Shown: positions 41,275 through 43,359 of the stretch, one piece after another
How the letters are laid out: each line of letters opens with the position of its first letter
How positions within the stretch are numbered: position 1 is the stretch's first letter
Source of the DNA: Fidelibacterota bacterium UBA6531
Lineage (GTDB): Bacteria > Fidelibacterota > Marinisomatia > Marinisomatales > TCS55
Reading direction: 5' to 3'
DNA length: 43,359 nt
Assembly (NCBI GenBank): GCA_002436185.1
Contig: DJKX01000010.1
Location: forward strand, 1 to 43,359
Position numbers and translations under genes: made by a program
Notes under the pieces: model-generated
Seen by the model: only the letters and a program-made list of their open reading frames with translations
The model's database searches: none
Told to the model about the DNA's origin: nothing

Positions 41275-42069
41275 ATGGAATCCTTCAATTCCCGACTTTC
41301 AAATCACATTGTGGCAAAACAGTCTTGGCTTTGCGTGGGGCTGGACATAAATCCGGAAAATCTGGCATCTGAAAATCCATCTTTTGATGACTTAAAAACT
41401 CACACGAAAAAGGTCATAGATGCCACCCGGGAATTCGCAGTTGCTTTTAAACCAAACTTGGCTTTTTTCGAACGCTGGGGCAGCATCGGCTTTGCCTGGC
41501 TGGAAGAAACAATGGAATATATTGGTAGTGAAACGATTACAATCGGCGATGCGAAGCGTGGGGACATCGGACACACTGCGGCTCAATATGCTCACAGTCT
41601 TTTCGATCATTTTGGTTTTGACGCTGTCACGCTGAATCCGTATATGGGCCGGGATGCCATTGACCCCTTTATCCAAAATCCTGAAAAGGGTGTTTTTGTT
41701 TTATGTCGAACATCAAATATATCCGGCGGCGACCTTCAGAATTTGAATGTGAACGGCAAACGTTTATTTGAAACGGTCGCCGAATATTGCACCGGTTTGA
41801 ATAAATTTAACAATGTTGGTTTAGTTGTCGGCGCTACTGTTTATGAAGAAATTGAAATTGTACGCAACCATGCACCTGGATTACCTATGCTTATTCCGGG
41901 AGTAGGAGCACAAGGCGGGGATTTGGAAGCAAGTCTCACAGCCGGTAATACGAATGGTGCTGCACTTATAAATGTTTCCCGGGGAATTAGTTTTGCCGGA
42001 AATCAGAGCGAAGAAGCGATTCAAGATGCAGCAAAAGAGTATGTTGAAAAAATGAGACAAATATCATAA
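41275..42069 (+). CDS. pyrF: Orotidine 5'-phosphate decarboxylase (type 2)
   Basis: A 264-residue TIM-barrel enzyme for the last step of UMP synthesis. Signature pieces of the longer subfamily: WLCVGLDINPENL, AFKPNLAFFE (Lys), ITIGDAKRGDIGHTAAQYA (the catalytic Asp-Lys-Asp array) and GLVVGATVYEE. The frame is open 48 bases upstream to ATG 41227, but those 16 residues (MFVLRSLVVGTVNSPP) do not fit the family, while ESFNSRLSNHI directly precedes the first strand, so I use ATG 41275. pyrE follows 15 bases later. Confidence 0.92.
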   Translation: MESFNSRLSNHIVAKQSWLCVGLDINPENLASENPSFDDLKTHTKKVIDATREFAVAFKPNLAFFERWGSIGFAWLEETMEYIGSETITIGDAKRGDIGHTAAQYAHSLFDHFGFDAVTLNPYMGRDAIDPFIQNPEKGVFVLCRTSNISGGDLQNLNVNGKRLFETVAEYCTGLNKFNNVGLVVGATVYEEIEIVRNHAPGLPMLIPGVGAQGGDLEASLTAGNTNGAALINVSRGISFAGNQSEEAIQDAAKEYVEKMRQIS

Positions 42070-42084
42070 ATCGAAATATAAATT

Positions 42085-42657
42085 ATGACTGACAATTATT
42101 TAGAAATTTTCAAAGAAACAGGCGCTCTTTTGGAAGGGCATTTTGTGCTGACATCCGGTCGTCACAGCGCTACATATTTTCAATGTGCCAAAGTACTTCA
42201 GCATCCTGAACATTTATCTCATTTTGCAGAAACAATAGTGGATTATTTTAGTGAAACAGAAATCGACACTGTCATTTCACCGGCTGTAGGCGGAATCGTT
42301 ATCGGTACGGAAGTAGGGCGGCAGTTTGGTGTAAAAACCATCTTTGCTGAAAGGCAAAATGGCAAAATGACACTCCGCCGCGGATTTGAGATTACTAATA
42401 GTGAAAAGATATTAGTCGTAGAGGATGTCATTACCACCGGCGGTTCGGTAAAAGAAGTGATGGATGTGGTAGAAGAATGCGGTGGAATCGTGGTTGGAGT
42501 TGGAGTCGTTGTTGACCGCGGCGGAGGAAACGTAGTCTTACATGAAAATCAATTTGCTGTCACAACCCAGACAGCAATGAGTTATCATTCTGACGAAATT
42601 CCGGAAGATCTAAAACAGGTTCCAATCGAAAAACCAGGAAGCAGGAGTTTAAAGTGA
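42085..42657 (+). CDS. pyrE: Orotate phosphoribosyltransferase
   Basis: A 190-residue type-I phosphoribosyltransferase that joins orotate to PRPP, making OMP for the PyrF encoded just upstream. The N-terminal hood contains GALLEGHFVLTSGRHSATYF, typical of PyrE. The flexible catalytic loop region is FAERQNGKMTLRRG, and the PRPP-binding motif is ILVVEDVITTGGSVKEV. Length is normal. Its TGA overlaps the GTG start of the next gene. Confidence 0.95.
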   Translation: MTDNYLEIFKETGALLEGHFVLTSGRHSATYFQCAKVLQHPEHLSHFAETIVDYFSETEIDTVISPAVGGIVIGTEVGRQFGVKTIFAERQNGKMTLRRGFEITNSEKILVVEDVITTGGSVKEVMDVVEECGGIVVGVGVVVDRGGGNVVLHENQFAVTTQTAMSYHSDEIPEDLKQVPIEKPGSRSLK

Positions 42658-43253
42658 AACAATTAACGCTCGTATTAATAGGACTATTATTGATGAATGC
42701 ATGCACAAAAGAAGAAGACGTAGCAGTGTTATCAACCCGTTATGGAGATATGGTATTAGAATTTTATCCGGATGTTGCACCAAAACACGTGGAAAGTTTC
42801 AAAATCCATGCTCAAAACGGATATTTTAACGGAACCACATTTCACCGGATCATTCCTGGCTTTGTTATCCAGGGCGGTGATCCCAATTCAAGAGATGACA
42901 ACAAAATGAATGATGGCCAAGGAGGCCATGCTGCCAAGTATTATGGTTTTGGTGATGAAGCATTAGATACTTCATGGACGATCCCGGCAGAATTCAACGA
43001 TCGTCCTCACGTAACCGGCGCCTTATCCATGGCTCGAACTCCGGATGAAAACAGCGCCGGCAGTCAATTTTTCATTTGTGCAGCTGCTGTTAACAGACTT
43101 GATAACCAATATACTGTATTTGGTCAAGTCATATCCGGGTTGGAAGTGATTCAACAGATCGTAAACACTCCCCGGGATAATCGTGACAACCCCAAAGAAA
43201 AAATTGCAATGGAAGTATCCATTATACCCAGGAGTAAAGCGCTAGAAGAATGA
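42654..43253 (+). CDS. Lipoprotein cyclophilin-type peptidyl-prolyl isomerase
   Basis: A 199-residue PPIase that would catalyse proline isomerisation in the periplasm. Signal and lipobox: hydrophobic residues 5-15, then MNAC with Cys at about residue 17. The cyclophilin core shows FHRIIPGFVIQGGDPNSRDD (catalytic Arg), GALSMARTPDENSAGSQFFI and NQYTVFGQVISGLEV. The His usually found in the KHTVFG position is Tyr here. The start is GTG 42654 overlapping the pyrE stop. Its own stop overlaps the patatin start (ATGA). Confidence 0.9.
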   Translation: MKQLTLVLIGLLLMNACTKEEDVAVLSTRYGDMVLEFYPDVAPKHVESFKIHAQNGYFNGTTFHRIIPGFVIQGGDPNSRDDNKMNDGQGGHAAKYYGFGDEALDTSWTIPAEFNDRPHVTGALSMARTPDENSAGSQFFICAAAVNRLDNQYTVFGQVISGLEVIQQIVNTPRDNRDNPKEKIAMEVSIIPRSKALEE

Positions 43254-43359
43254 GCCTGTCGATTGGTTTAGCCTTGGGCGGAGGAGGAGCTCGCGGCGCA
43301 GCACATATTGGAGTACTTCAAATTCTCCATGAAAATGGAATTCGATTTGATAGCATTGC
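43250..43359 (+). CDS. Patatin-like phospholipase, N-terminal fragment cut by the window end
   Basis: An open frame from ATG 43250 to the end of the window (36 codons). It reads SIGLALGGGGARGAAHIGVL, the oxyanion-hole glycine loop of bacterial patatin-like phospholipases (RssA/YchK type), followed by QILHENGIRFDSI. The nucleophile motif GxSxG, expected about 15 residues further on, lies outside. It overlaps the cyclophilin stop by four bases. Substrate probably a phospholipid or lipid ester. Confidence 0.88.
   Translation, partial: MSLSIGLALGGGGARGAAHIGVLQILHENGIRFDSI

Noticed and set aside
1..43359. CRISPR arrays, tRNA/rRNA genes, insertion sequences or prophage genes
   Set aside because: I looked for spaced direct repeats, cloverleaf tRNA signatures, transposase motifs and phage structural genes and saw none.

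Overview
The window is an A+T-rich, gene-dense bacterial chromosome segment with a double-membrane (Gram-negative) gene set: outer-membrane-type lipoproteins, a LolB-like protein, an LpoA-like periplasmic protein and YajC. The mix of BatA/vWA protein, YfhO, PASTA-only protein, DUF885 peptidase, SSS symporters and weak or absent Shine-Dalgarno sequences suits the FCB superphylum. My best guess is Candidatus Marinimicrobia (SAR406) or a close relative. This is an inference from gene content, not a marker-gene placement.

Layout. (1) 12-5790: an envelope and housekeeping run on the plus strand: LpoA-like TPR/binding protein, pgeF, uppP, a PutP-like Na+ symporter and holA. (2) 5783-6909: an ECF sigma factor and a membrane anti-sigma factor, closed by a terminator-like hairpin. 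(3) 7002-10943: a GAF-GAF-GGDEF diguanylate cyclase, a TPR lipoprotein and a LolB-like lipoprotein. (4) 10940-22389: a surface-glycan locus with a GtrB/CsbB-like transferase, GT4, GT2, CDP-alcohol phosphatidyltransferase, methyltransferase, two sulfotransferases (one on the opposite strand), a TagF-like polyol-phosphate transferase, a Wzx-type flippase and YfhO. (5) 22386-31474: an orphan histidine kinase, then yajC, def, fmt, rsmB, a PASTA-only membrane protein, a SEC59-like lipid kinase, a BatA/vWA protein and hflX. (6) 31475-31874: no protein gene, but a strong candidate 6S RNA with its own terminator on the minus strand. (7) 31875-36068: a minus-strand aapJQMP-type amino-acid ABC transporter with a 17-bp intercistronic hairpin, and behind it a 39-codon ORF that looks like the broken start of a dicarboxylate/amino-acid:cation symporter. 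(8) 36479-43359: a DUF885 peptidase, a palindromic REP/MITE-like unit, a second SSS symporter, a GNAT protein, a signal-peptide-bearing methyltransferase, pyrF, pyrE, a lipoprotein cyclophilin and the start of a patatin-like phospholipase cut by the window end.

How the genes fit together. Most plus-strand genes overlap by 1-15 bases or sit within about 20 bases of each other, so they probably form long cotranscribed blocks. UppP supplies undecaprenyl phosphate, which the GtrB-like enzyme, the flippase and YfhO would use for a surface polymer. That polymer probably contains phosphodiester-linked polyol, and sulfate may be added to it. The minus-strand ABC transporter looks like a separately acquired cassette. 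The most interesting items are the 6S RNA candidate, the TagF/GtrB/YfhO combination (resembling Gram-positive teichoic-acid glycosylation but in a Gram-negative setting), the CDP-alcohol phosphatidyltransferase lacking its last motif Asp, and the apparent insertion scar next to the ABC cassette.
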